Assembly (NCBI GenBank): GCA_036245525.1
Contig: BTPG01000004.1
Span: 236,260,329 to 236,324,328, forward strand
Reading direction: 5' to 3'
Length of the DNA stretch: 64,000 nucleotides
From: Semisulcospira habei
Lineage: Eukaryota > Mollusca > Gastropoda > Semisulcospiridae
Shown here: in pieces, positions 32,451 through 44,100 of the stretch
How positions within the stretch are numbered: position 1 is the first letter of the stretch
Layout: each line of letters opens with the position of its first letter
Notes under the pieces: model-generated
The model's database searches: none
What the model saw: only the letters and a program-made list of their open reading frames with translations
Told to the model about the DNA's origin: nothing
Position numbers and translations under genes: made by a program

Positions 32451-32466
32451 TCTCTCGCGCGCACGC

Positions 32467-32467
<1 letters not shown>

Positions 32468-32541
<74 letters not shown>

Positions 32542-32556
32542 TCTCTCTCTCTCTCT
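32468..32556. repeat. (CT)n microsatellite
   Basis: A near-pure CT run with one CCC variant occupies the same place as the CT run in the 6212-6272 copy of the foldback arm. Confidence 0.9.
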
Positions 32557-32574
32557 TGCCACACGGCACTAACA

Positions 32575-33700
32575 AGACATAACTCCCAAATAACTGGGTC
32601 GATCTTTATTGATTTTAAGAAAGCTTTTGACCTTGTAAATCATAACATTCTTTTGTCAAAACTTCAAGCATATCTCTCCAATGCAGATGCTGTCTCATTG
32701 TTCACTTCATATTTAAGCGGAAGGAAGCAAAGAGTACTGTTAAATGGTTCCTACTCCTCGTATGGTCTCGTCAAAAGCGGCGTGCCTCAGGGCTCTGTCC
32801 TCGGACCATTGCTGTTCTGCATATTTATCAATGACCTTCCACTGCTCATTAGTTGCCGCGATATTTCTTGTGACATGTTTGCTGACGACTGCACACTACA
32901 CACTCCTCACAAAAATGTAGCTGCAATTAGCACGCATCTGCAGGAAAGCCTGCGTGAGGTCACCGACTGGTGTCATTCCAACTACATGTCCCTGAATCCG
33001 TCGAAAACAGAATGCATGGTTATAACCACACGTCAAAAGCACCAGCTATGCCTGCTCTCTCTCTTAGTCAGTCTATAAACGGCAGCCCAATTGAGCAAGT
33101 ATCACACCACCGCCTCTTGGAGGTCACTATAGATGATCAGCTTAAATGGCAACTGCATATTAATAATGTGTATAAAAGGGTTTCCAGAAGCCTGTATATG
33201 TTGTCAAAATTGAAAACAATTACTGACACAGATACGCGTCTTCATTTCTACAATGCTCATGTCAAGTCGAACATAGACTATGCATCAACAGTGTGGGATG
33301 GTTCTAGTGATGTACATTTGAAGAGGTTGAACTCCCTACATAGAAGAGCTGCTAAGCTTATATTTCCCGATCCCGAACTCTCAACTGACGTAAAGCTTAA
33401 AACTTTAAAAATTCTCCCTCTATCCCATCACTTTCAGGTCAATAAAGGTGTATTGATGTACAAGCTGTACACGCAATCATGTCCACTGTACTTGAGTTCT
33501 TTTTTCTCAGAACGGACATCTGTAGCTTCTAGACATGGACAACAATTCAAAGTACCCTGCCGCGTATTGATTTATTCAAAACCAGTTTGTCATTCTCAGG
33601 AAGTTCATTCTGAAATTCTATTCCTGCAGAAATCAGAGACGCAAACACGCTCACCTCATATAGGGACAGCCTCTTCAAACACCTAGAATCTCTGACGTAA
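32575..33700 (+). pseudogene. LINE reverse-transcriptase fragment
   Basis: It starts inside the RT at IDFKKAFDLVNHNILL. The frame continues with [22 protein letters not shown] and CDMFADDCTLH, then shifts once near 33050 to SINGSPIEQVSHHRLL, HVKSNIDYASTVWDG and SLHRRAAKLIFPD, and ends near KHLESLT. The catalytic FADD box is intact. The 5' half, including the endonuclease, is missing. The C-terminal domain resembles the fragment at 42950-43330, and the endonuclease ORF at 63225 may belong to the same group. Confidence 0.8.
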
Positions 33701-33724
33701 TCTAATCATTACAGTATTGGGATA

Positions 33725-34302
<578 letters not shown>

Positions 34303-34303
<1 letters not shown>

Positions 34304-34936
34304 GAAATGGAATGAAATGAAACGAAACTTTATTTCTCAACGGATGAAGTAATTAGCACGTGTGCCATTTTTCATACTTGCCGTTGCTACTCTACAAACA
34401 CAGGATAATAATTGTAATACTAATAGTACCAAATTACACAAATAAAAATTAGGAAAGAGACATTAAACAAAATTCATTCATTCATTCGGTCATACAAAAA
34501 CAAACGAAAAACAGAAAGTACACGCAACTGACGCGCGCACACACTGACACATACACGCTCGCGCGCACACACATACATGCTCGCGCGCACACACATACAC
34601 GCTCGCGCGCACACACAGACACGCGCTAATGATAACTTGACCTATATACGAAGCAAATCATTGGGATCATAGTGAAAATTCACTTCAGACAGCAAAATTA
34701 TTTGGATTATATTAAAAACTTAAATTATTTAATTAGGCGATTATTATTAGTATGGACAAACCATACGGCAGCATGCACTGATTATACGATAAGCACATGT
34801 TTGATACGGATACTTGCGGTAGATTATTTATCAGCACACAAGTACTTGAGGAGGCATTCCTTGAAAGAGGAGAGGGAGCTAGCTTGTGTTATACATGTAG
34901 ACAGTTTGTTCCAGAAAGATGCGCCTGAGAAAGATC
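34303..34936 (-). mobile_element. Retroposon 3' end (unclassified)
   Basis: On the minus strand the left end reads GAGAAATAAAGTTTCGTTTC followed by TTTCA-type repeats, so a polyadenylation signal precedes a short tandem tail. The upstream body gives no recognisable protein. It is cut at 34937 by LINE copy 2. GCGC-CACACACATAC repeats occur at about 34537-34622. Confidence 0.4.
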
Positions 34937-37900
34937 TCTCTTGGCTTGACTTCGCGAACGAAGATTTTATAGGAGTTGCCCACGACGTCTGCAGGCTTGT
35001 TCGTGGCTGCGGAGGCCAATCCGAGACAGGCAGGTTCGACCGCAGTGGCTGCAGGGGAAGGTATGGCCAGGGTTCTGAGCTGCGGCATCTCTGTTTTTTC
35101 TCCTGAGCCGCTTGTCCTTAAGGCTAGCTCTGTGAGAGTCCTCAAAGGAGACAGCTGCCTTGTAAATGGTGGAGCGCCAGGTGTCACGGTACGCAGCAAG
35201 CGAAGACCACTGGTGGTGGTCGATTTGGCAGGCACTAAGTGACTTCTTGAGACAGTCTTTGTATCTCTTCTTTGGTGCCCCTCTGTCACGGTGTCCAGTA
35301 GCAAGCTCGCCGAACAGGGTGATCTTTGGTAGGCGATGATCCTCCATCCTGGAGACATGCCCCGCCCAGCGGAGCTGTGTCCGCAGCAGCAAAGCCTCGA
35401 TGCTCACAGTTTCAGCCTGTTCAAGGACCTCGACGTTGGTGACATAGTCACTCCAGTGAATGCCCAGGATGGTACGCAGGCAGCGCTGGTGGAAGCGTTC
35501 GAGGAGTTGTAGTTGGCTGCGGTAGAGAGCCCAGGACTCGGAACCATACAGCAGGGTGGTGAGGACCACAGCTCTGTACACGCTGATCTTGGTGCCTGTT
35601 TTCAGCTGTTGATTGTGCCACACCCGCTTGAAAAGTCGCCCGAAAGCGCTGTTCGCTTTTGCCAGCCTGCTGTCAAGCTCCTTGTCCAGCTTGGCGTCCG
35701 ACGTGATAATGCAGCCAAGGTAAGTAAACTGGTGCACTGACTTTAGTTCAGACTCGCCAATGGTGATGTGAGGAGGGCGATACACTGTCTTGGGTGCCGG
35801 CTGATGGAGGACCTCTGTCTTTTTCAGACTGACCTCGAGTCCAAAGAGCTGGGCAGCATCTGCGAAGCAAGACGTGATGCGCTGCAGGGCTCTCTCTGTG
35901 TGTGCAACGAGGGCAGCATCATCAGCAAAAAGCAGCTCACGAATCAGTTGGTCTAGGGTTTTCGTGTGGGCCTGCAGTCGTCTGAGGTTGAACAGGCTGC
36001 CATCGAGACGATACCTGATGTACACTGCATCGTCATCATCGAGGTCCACTGTGGCCTGCTTCAACATCATGCTATAAAAGATGGTGAAGAGGGTCGGTGC
36101 CAGCACGTAGCCCTGCTTTACGCCGTTGAGAATAGGGAATGGTTCTGAGAGGTCATTGTTGAGTCTGACCTGGCCTTGCTGGTCCTCGTGTAGCTGGACA
36201 ATCATGTTGAGGAACTTTGGGGGACAGCCAAGTCGCTCCAGGATCTGCCACATGCCTTGCCTGCTCACAGTGTCGAACGCTTTTGTTAGGTCGACAAATG
36301 TTACGTACAGCCCTTTGTTCTGCTCGCGGCACTTCTCCTGTAGCTGTCTCAGCACAAAGACCATATCGGTGGTGCTCCTGTTTGCTCTGAAGCCACACTG
36401 GCCCTCTGGGAGTTGGTCTTCAGCGATGGCAGGTACCAGCCGATTCAGGAGAAGCCTTGCAAGGATTTTCCCAGCAATGGACAGCAGGGTAATTCCCCGA
36501 TAGTTGGAACAGTCAGACTTCTCGCCTTTGTTCTTGTACAGGGTGATAACGACTGCATCACGGAGATCTTTTGGTAGTGTTCCTTCCTCCCAGCAGCAGA
36601 GAAAGAGGTCATGGAGCTTGTTGTGCAGTGCTGTGCCTCCATGTTTCCAGACCTCTGGCGGTATTCCATCAATGCCTGCTGCTTTGCCACTCTTGAGCTG
36701 GTGGATGGCTGTGAGGGTCTCTTCAGCGGTGGGCGGTTCGTCCAATTCAACCTTTACTGGGAGGTGTGGGATTTGTAGGACGACTGCTTCTTGAACAGTG
36801 CGCTCAGCGCTGAAGAGGCTCTGAAAGTATTCCGACCAGCGGTTCAAGATGGAGGTATTATCTGTGAGGAGTGCCTGGCCATTCGCGCTTCGCAGGGGAC
36901 TTTGTACCAGGTGCCTGGGGCCATACACTGCTTTCAGTGCTTCGTAGAAGCCCCTGTAGTCACCATTGTCAGCACAAAGCTGGGTCCTCTGTGCAAGTCT
37001 GGTCCACCACTCATTCTGGAGATCTCTGAGCTTGCGCTGGAGACTGCTGCAGACGAGGCGGAAGGCAGACTTCTTCACAGGGCAGGAAGGCTGGGCTAGG
37101 TGGGCCTGATGGGCGGCTCTTTTTTTTTGCTAGGTGTTTCTGGATCTCTACATCGTTTTCGTCAAACCAGTCTTTGTTCTTCTTTCTGGCGAAACCCAAG
37201 ACTTCTGCAGAGGATTTTGCAATAGCAGTTTTCAGTTGTTCCCAAAGTGTTTCAGGGGAGGAGTCTACTGGGTCCGCTGTGTCTTTGAGCCTGCGCTGTA
37301 AATCTGTCTGAAAGGCAGCTTTCACATCGTCACGCTGAAGGCTGGCAACATCAAGCTTTTTCTTGGGGGGGCCCCCATTTGTTGGGTTTTGGCTTGAAGT
37401 GGAGCCTGAGTTTGCAGCGGACAAGGCGGTGGTCAGTGTGGCACTCTGCGCTGGGCATCACTCTGGTGAGGAGGACGTCACTGCGGTCCCTCTGACGCAC
37501 TAGGACATAGTCGATAAGGTGCCAGTGTTTGGAGCGAGGATGCATCCAGGTGGTCTTTCGACTGTCCTTTTGCTGAAAAGTAGTAATGGTGATGACCAGT
37601 TGCTGCTCCGCACAGAACTCCAACAGTAGGCGGCCATTGTCATTGCAGTTCCCCACGCCATGCTTGCCGAGGACTCCTTTCCAGGCTTCAGAGTCCTGGC
37701 CCACTCTGGCGTTGAAGTCGCCAAGGATGATGACTTTGTCGTCTGCAGGGGTACTCTGTAGGAGGCTGCGCAGGTCAGTGTAAAACTTGTCCTTTTCAGC
37801 AGGCTCTGCCAGGAGGGTTGGGGAGTACACACTGAGAAGGGTGACGTGCTGCTGGTGTCTCAGTGGGAGGCGCATGGACATGATGCGGTCTGAGTGGCCC

Positions 37901-38821
37901 GTTGGTAGGTTTTCCAGCTTAGTCGCAATGGATGTCTTGACCATGAAACCCACGCCTGAAAGCCGTCTTTCTGATGCAGGCCTGCCTGACCAGTAGAGGG
38001 TGTACCCAGCACCAAGTTCTTGGAGGCTGCCTTCCTCCGGAAGGCGTACTTCGCTGAGCGCGGCGATGTCGATGTTTAACCTCCGCAATTCATGGGCAAT
38101 GAGGGCGGAGCGACGTTCAGGGCGTCCGCTGTCTGCTTTGTCGAGCATGGTTCGGACGTTCCAGCATGCTACGTTGAGTCCGGTCGTGGTCGTTATGAGA
38201 GTGGATCCGTTATTCTTTCTTGTTTTTTGACCGCAGGAGAAGATGCCCGTTGACCGCGGCTAGCCAACTGGGGTTGCGAGGGGACGAGCTTTGGTTAGGC
38301 CACCTTTTCTAGGCCCCTCTCCGTGTGGAGCAAGCAGTGCTGTCCCTAGAGAAGGCTGCTTGGTCGTTCAGGGTGTGCCGAGCGAGTGATGTTGTCATCC
38401 CCAGGTCAACATCAGGCGACCAATATCCTGAACCGCCTGCATGCAGGTTTGAGACTGCGGCTTCCAGTGACATCTTTCACCTGCCGTTTCGCCCCTCGCC
38501 CGTCGCTACAGGACTTGGAATGGTCAGTGTCATGGTCCGTGGACGTTTCCTAAAGCCTGCGCGGTGGAGCTTTTTGGTGGAGTGCAGTGTGCGCAGTACT
38601 GGCCCCACCCTTTAAACCCTTGGTTCATCTGCCATGGCCTAGCAAGCTGGGACGATGGCATCGAGGTCCTCGGGTCGTAGGTTTTATATCAGACTGTCCT
38701 TGTCCTAGTCTCTGGCTCAAAAGCCTTCCCCGGAGACACGGGGGCTTTGATGTCAGGGGTTTCCTCCCTTAGCCTTTCCGCAGCCAAGCGGCCAGGCCTG
38801 CAAGGCAGCAGGCGACTCGTG
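34937..38821 (-). mobile_element. LINE copy 2
   Basis: It has the same 3' boundary (TCTCTTGGC) and 5' leader as copy 1, about 16 kb away in the same orientation. No clear target duplication is visible. The few differences by eye include homopolymer length changes. Confidence 0.85.
34967..38197 (-). pseudogene. LINE ORF copy 2: endonuclease-RT-C2H2, frameshifted
   Basis: It falls into three frames: endonuclease (38148 downwards, [23 protein letters not shown]), a middle piece, and a long RT-finger piece from 37078 to 34967 (703 codons) with LLFADDAALVAH and the C-terminal CSHCGRTC finger. The breaks fall in a G run near 37370 (one base longer than copy 1) and a T run near 37121 (two bases shorter), so either could be a sequencing error. 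The first ATG of copy 1 is ATA here. The TGA that breaks copy 1 is Trp here. Confidence 0.9.
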
Positions 38822-39726
38822 GGGGTCCGAGGGGTCATCCAAATTAGTATGCATAGATAGGTCTTACCATCAGGTATCTCTGTAGCAAGTTTGGGTTTGA
38901 GGTTGTGAATAGTATTTGAGAAAAAACATCTTTTGTCAAAATATGGCTATTTTTCACCTATTTCCTGATCCCCTGTGACCTGACCTTTGTGAGAGGTCAC
39001 TCAAATTGGTATGTTTAGAAAGGTCTTGCCACAAAGTATCTTTGGACCAAGTTTGACGACTGTGGCTTGAATAGTCTCAGAGAAAATGCCAACGTTAAAG
39101 TTTGCCATGGACGACAGCTGACGGATGACAGACGGATGGACGGACGACTGCTGGAACAGAACATAGACTCACTTTTGCTTTTCACTTGAGCCAAAAACTA
39201 CAATTTTATGAGAAACTGGGATTTTTCACACACTTGGCGACCTCTCATCCAAATCAATATGCATACAAGGGCCTTACTATCAGGTACCAAGTTTGGGTTT
39301 GAAGTTGAAAATAGTATTTGAGAAAGTTTTTCTCAAAAATAAGACTTTTTTTTTTACCCATTTCTACCCCGCCCTCGCACCCCCCCACCCTCCCTCCCCT
39401 CCTGCCCTTTGCGAGGGGACCACTAAATTATTATACATAGAAAAGTGTTGTCATCAGCTTCCTTTATGCCAAATTTGGTTGAAAAGGAAAAGTTGGAAAA
39501 GCGTTTCTAAAAACTACAATTCTACACACACACACACACACACATTTAAGATGGCATTTTTCACACATTTGCCGACCTCTTGTGAGCCTTGAACTTTCGG
39601 AGGGGTCATTCAAATTATTATGCAGAGAAAGGTCCTACAATCAGGTATCTCCATAAGTTTTGGTTTGAAGCTGAAAGCAGTATTTGAAGACAAGCAATTT
39701 GTGTCAAAATATTGCTTTTTTGGGGG

Positions 39727-39766
<40 letters not shown>

Positions 39767-40480
39767 ACCGTCTGACCTTTGAGAGAGGTCACTGAAATCA
39801 GTATATATAATAAAAGGCTTATTTTGGGAACGTGTCCCGCGCCAATTGACACAATGAGTCTCATGTTGGCCAATTGCTTTTCCGGGGTGTGCGACATCAG
39901 GCGCATCGTTTTTACGTGCATGCACGCCAGCCATGTGTTTATTTCTTGCACAACTCTATAAACGATGCTTGAAACAAACCAGCTAACCACACCTGGCTTA
40001 GACTGAAACTGAGAAATGTACCCTGACAATTTGATCAGTGCCGTTCGCTGTGATTGCTGTAGGAATGTGTCAGAGGTCATCAAGCTACTCAACAAAGATT
40101 CTAGCCTGCAAATGGTTCACTCATTAACTATTCGACCAATGACAACCATTGTTGTATAAGCCGACCTAATTCTCAAAAAACCTTTCACTTTGAAAGAAGG
40201 ATTATTTCATTTTTAAAAGTTTTTCTCGCCGATCACCTTGGCGATGAATGACTGACCCACTGCTCACTGAATTGGCCCATTGAATTTTGACGAGTGGGCC
40301 AATTGGCCCACAGCCTATTTTTAGAAAAATAAACCCTGGGACCCCCCATGACCCTTGACCTCTGTGAGGGGACCACCAAAGTAGTATGCATAGAAAAGTC
40401 TTATCATCAGCTACCTTTGTGGCAAATAAGACTTAAAAGTTGGCAAAACATTTGGTAACAAATACATGAGACACGTTTAG
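38822..40480. repeat. Degenerate long tandem repeat, unit 150-260 bp
   Basis: The block GACCTTTGTGAGAGGTCACTC-AAAT-GTATGCATAG-AAGGTCTTACCATCAG recurs with changes near 38836, 38985, 39235, 39415, 39600, 39780 and 40365. The array includes a CA run (39522-39543), a pure A run (39731-39764) and an unrelated stretch at 39820-40340. A piece of the unit (39110-39170) recurs inverted at 9050-9128. Confidence 0.6.
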
Positions 40481-40724
40481 CTCAAACTGACTATACCTTG
40501 TATTGGTTGTGTGTGGAAATGAATGGAGAAATAGTGGAAATAAATCTGACTGCAAACTTGGTATGTGTTATGACATATTTGTTGACAAAGATAAAATGAG
40601 GACTGGAATCGGGTGCTGAAAACAGACAGAATACTACATGTTTATAACGAGTACAGTCTTTGAACTTAGGTCGCTAAAAGTATGGTAAAGGCGTGTTTCC
40701 CCTCTTCTCTTCTACTTGAATGTT

Positions 40725-42400
40725 GCAGTGAGATTGTGGCAGCTGTCACAGAAATTGTAAACCAGTCTCTTAAACAGGTGTTGTCCCAGCATGTTTCAAA
40801 ACTGCCATTGTAAAACCTATTAAAGAAGACCACTCTTGACCCAAATGATCTGAAAAATTACAGACCTGTGTCTAACCTCACATTTCTTTCAAAATTACTA
40901 GACAAAATAGTTTTGTCGCAGTTATTCGACCATATCTTAAGTAACGACCTGGCATGTTTTACAATCCGCCTACCGCCCCGGTCACAGCACGGAGATGGCG
41001 TTGCTTCATGTCTTGAACGACCTGCTCACCGCCAGTTATGAAGATAATGTTTCTGTTCTGGCCCTTCTTGATTTGAGCGCTGCTTTTGACACGATAGATC
41101 ACCAGATTCTCATTCAACGTTTAGACTCCTTTTTTGGCATCAAGAGTACCGCTTTACACTTTTCTGAGTCTTACCTCTTTGGAAGAAAGCAAGTAGTGTC
41201 TGTGTTGGGAGTAGAGTCCGATCCCACTGAGCTTGTGTATGGTGTTCCCCAAGGCTCTGTTTTGGGGCCCATCCTTTTCACATTGTATACCCAGCCTTTA
41301 TTATAGTGTTATCAAATGTCACTCTGTTTCTCACCATTTTTATGCTAATGACACAGAGCTGTATGCCAGTGCCCAACGAAAACATGCTAGTCAGATGTTC
41401 CAGTCTTTAGAGTCCTGTGTCACAGACGTTCAGAATTGGATCACACAGAACAAATTGCAAATAAATAGTGACAAAACTGAGGCTAAAGATTTTCTTGTAC
41501 AACCTCCACTGATCTCCCAGACTTGATCAGGGTTGGTCAGAACAGTATCCCCCTTTTCGAGTCGGCCCTTAATCTTGGTGTTATCTTTGATAATAGGCTG
41601 ATAATAAGCTTATTTAAGGATAAGCGCTATATATGTCAACAAGGTTTACCAATGTTCCTTCTTTGAATTAAGGAAGATCAGTTCAATTCGACACCTTCTC
41701 ACTACCGAAGCAACCAAAACGCTTGTTACCTCCCTTGTTCTTTCCCGCATTGATTTTTTGTAATTCCCTTTTTGGCTGGTGTCCTCAGAATCTTCTTGAT
41801 AAACTTCAAAGAGTTATGAACTGCTCTGCCCGACTAATTTACAGAGTACTGAAACATGAGCACTTGTTGACCTGCACTGGCTGCCTGTATCTCAAAGAAT
41901 TGTGTACAAGGTTTCTGTTATTTGCTACAATGTTATTACCGGTTCTGCTTCCCCATATTTGTCTGACCTGGTTCATATTTACATGCCTTCAAGATCCCTC
42001 CGTTCAGCATCAGACATGCGTATTTTCAGGGTTCCTCAGTGAAAGAAGTCTAGCCAGGGCCAGTGTGCCTTTTCTTATTTCGGTCCAGTCATCTGGAACG
42101 ACTTTCCAGCCCTTGTCGGACAAGCTCCAACTTTGTTTGCTTTCAAATCACTGCTCAAGACCTGTTTTCTTATGTGTATAGTTAGATGCATTTTTAGTGC
42201 GTTAGAAATCTTTTGCAGTAACTGTTCTTGTAACAGTGTGTGTGTATGTGTGAGCTTTTGATATGTGTCACTTTAGTTTTTGTTACATTTATTGTAGTGT
42301 TTTCTTTCTTGTAATTTTTGTTCTGTGATTTTGATCTTGTAAGAGCACCATTCATTTGGAGGTAAAGCGCTATATAAATGTACATTATTATTATTATTAC
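40725..42400 (+). pseudogene. CR1-like LINE RT pseudogene with ATT tail
   Basis: Blocks in several frames read YRPVSNLTFLSKLLD (40860), ALLDLSAAFDTIDHQIL (41060), [15 protein letters not shown] (41245), HHFYANDTELYA (41335), NKLQINSDKTEA, LVLSRIDFCNSLFG (41735) and a C-terminal end near 42180. The 3' UTR ends GCGCTATATAAATGTACATT with ATT repeats (42385-42400). YADD has become YAND, so the catalytic site is damaged. The endonuclease part is missing. Confidence 0.8.
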
Positions 42401-42691
42401 TAATACTAAAGGTGATATGACATACTCCAAAACACAGTATCAAACCTCGCACCTTACCACTGCGCCATGGACCAGCTCTATTAAATTGATAGCTCAGCCA
42501 TGTTTTGGCAAAAGCCAGCATAGCCACTTTGAGAAAAGCAAGATTTTCATTGTGTACAATGCAAATCTCACTTTTCTCCAAACTGACATACAGGCTTCAG
42601 CCAAACCAAGGCAGCAATCTAGTCTGGCAATCCTCCACGGCAAAAGGCTAATAATGTGGGACAAATTGAGAAACTATTATTTTTTACCAAC
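42401..42691. other. Intergenic or intron
   Basis: If the SRRM1-like exon is real, this minus-strand sequence lies in its downstream intron. Two phrases (TTTGAGAAAAGCAAGATTTTCATTGTGTACAATGCAAATCTCA-like, 42530-42580) look weakly duplicated. Nothing is coding. Confidence 0.4.
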
Positions 42692-42854
42692 CTGTCGTTT
42701 CTTAATCTCCTCCTTCTTCTGCTCAAGGAACTTGGTGGGGATGCCAGTAACGTTGTCTTGGGCACTCAACAGCAGATCCCACAGCTCTGCCAGGAAGATG
42801 CGCGCATTCTTGGCATTCAGAAACCCAGTCAGAAACCCAAACCCAGTGGGGTTT
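42692..42854 (-). CDS. SRRM1-like exon (PWI domain)
   Basis: The minus strand has an acceptor TTATCTTTCTCAG before 42854 and a donor CAG|GTTGGT after 42692. The 54 codons between include GFLNAKNARIFLAELWDLLL and SAQDNVTGIPTKFLEQKKEE, very close to the second half of the PWI domain of SRRM1, a splicing coactivator that binds nucleic acid through PWI. The exon ends in phase 0. At its 5' edge a 15-bp imperfect duplication (ACTGGGTTTxxG) adds a few odd residues (NPTGFG). No other exon is visible, so this is either one exon between long introns or a captured exon. Confidence 0.65.
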
Positions 42855-42949
42855 CTGAGAAAGATAAACTGGTTTTAAATAGATCTACCCTGGGGCGAGG
42901 TGTAATAAAGTTTCGTCTTGAAGTAGAATAACCTGAACTTGCCTTGGTA

Positions 42950-43330
42950 AAGAGCTTTCAAAGATATTCTGGGTGAATCTCATTCCAGATTTTATACATA
43001 ACCACACCCTTGTTTAAGAGGTGATACTTGCTAAGAGGTAGCATTTTCAGTTTTTCAAGTCTTTCGTCAGTTGTCAGGGCTGAATCAGGCAGGATATGTT
43101 TCGCTGCTCTCCGATGCAGGGAGTTAAGCCTCTTCAAGTGTATGTCACCGCTGACGTCCCATATCGTGGACGCATAATCGATGTGGGATTTGACATGTGC
43201 ATTGTAAAATAACTTGCGGGCATCAACATCGATAAAGTACTTCAACTTTGAAAGCATAAAAACATTTCTAGCAACAGATTTACATACAGCATTTATGTGC
43301 GATTGCCACTTCATCTGGTCATCAACATAA
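42950..43330 (-). pseudogene. LINE RT C-terminal fragment
   Basis: Reading minus from 43325: DDQMKWQSHINAVCK, NVFMLSKLKYFIDVDARKL, AHVKSHIDYASTIWD, LNSLHRRAAKHILPD, then LNKGVVMYKIWNEIHPEYL. It is related to the 32575-33700 fragment. It abuts the 3' end of the third LINE. Confidence 0.75.
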
Positions 43331-43745
43331 TGGGTAGACCATCGAAAGCCGATGATGTCGTCGTTGTGCGTGATTTCTATTTGTGGGTGCGGGTGTGGCT
43401 GGCCAAGCCAATCCTGGAGCCACACCTGCGAGGGCAATGGGGGCACTGGACCATAGCTGTGAGGAGAGTCGACGCTGTCTTTCTGCGAGCTCTGGCACTG
43501 GTGATCCATTCGCGCCGATTGTGTTCAAAGAGCGTGCAGGCTTTCCTGGTGGCGGCACGCCAGCCAGATGTATCTTGTGCTTGTGCTTCAAGTTGCTTTA
43601 CCGGGAAGACGCAGTACTTGAGGCTGTCTTTTATGCAGTCTTTGAAGCGTTTCTTTGGACGTCCTTGCTTCCTGTGGCCTTTTCAGAGTGCGCCATACAG
43701 GAGTTGGCGTGGCATGCGAGAATCATCCATGCGTATGACATAATA
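43331..43745 (-). pseudogene. Third LINE: C-terminal part with C2H2 finger
   Basis: Minus-strand blocks HVIRMDDSRMPRQLLYGAL, KGHRKQGRPKKRFKDCIKD, then CPHCPRRCGSRIGLASHTRTHK and a stop near 43382. It is continuous with the RT at 44101-46710, from which a CR1-like insertion separates it. One stop replaces a codon after YGAL. The finger is intact. Confidence 0.75.
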
Positions 43746-44100
43746 ATAATAATAATTACGGTATTAATAATGCGCTTATCTTATAATAATTATAACTCTA
43801 AGCGCGCACTCACAACTCGCGTACGCATGCGCACGCTTTAGACAACGGCTCACGTACCACAAATAGTGAAATACATTACCACAGTCAGCTTGGGGTGGGG
43901 AGTGTGGTGATATAGTGCTAGAACTGGAGCGGGGGCCGAAAGTGCTGAGTTTGGTGCGGGGGATGTGGAGGCGGAGAGGGTCGGAGGCGTAGCGGAGGGA
44001 GCGGGGAGATGTGTAGGGGTGAAGTAAGTTGGAGAGATAGGCAGGAGCGTAGTTGTTCAGGGATTTATAGCAGAGAGACAGAATCTTGTATTGGATGCTT
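43741..44100 (-). mobile_element. CR1-like 3' fragment inside the third LINE
   Basis: It carries the ATT tail (43741-43757), the AATGCGCTTATCTTATAAT end shared with the copies at 56800 and 60200, and coding for [13 protein letters not shown] and [16 protein letters not shown]. The LINE reading LDRSCPV/HVIRMDD is interrupted at about 44100 and 43741. A TGTC at both edges may be part of a target duplication. Confidence 0.75.
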
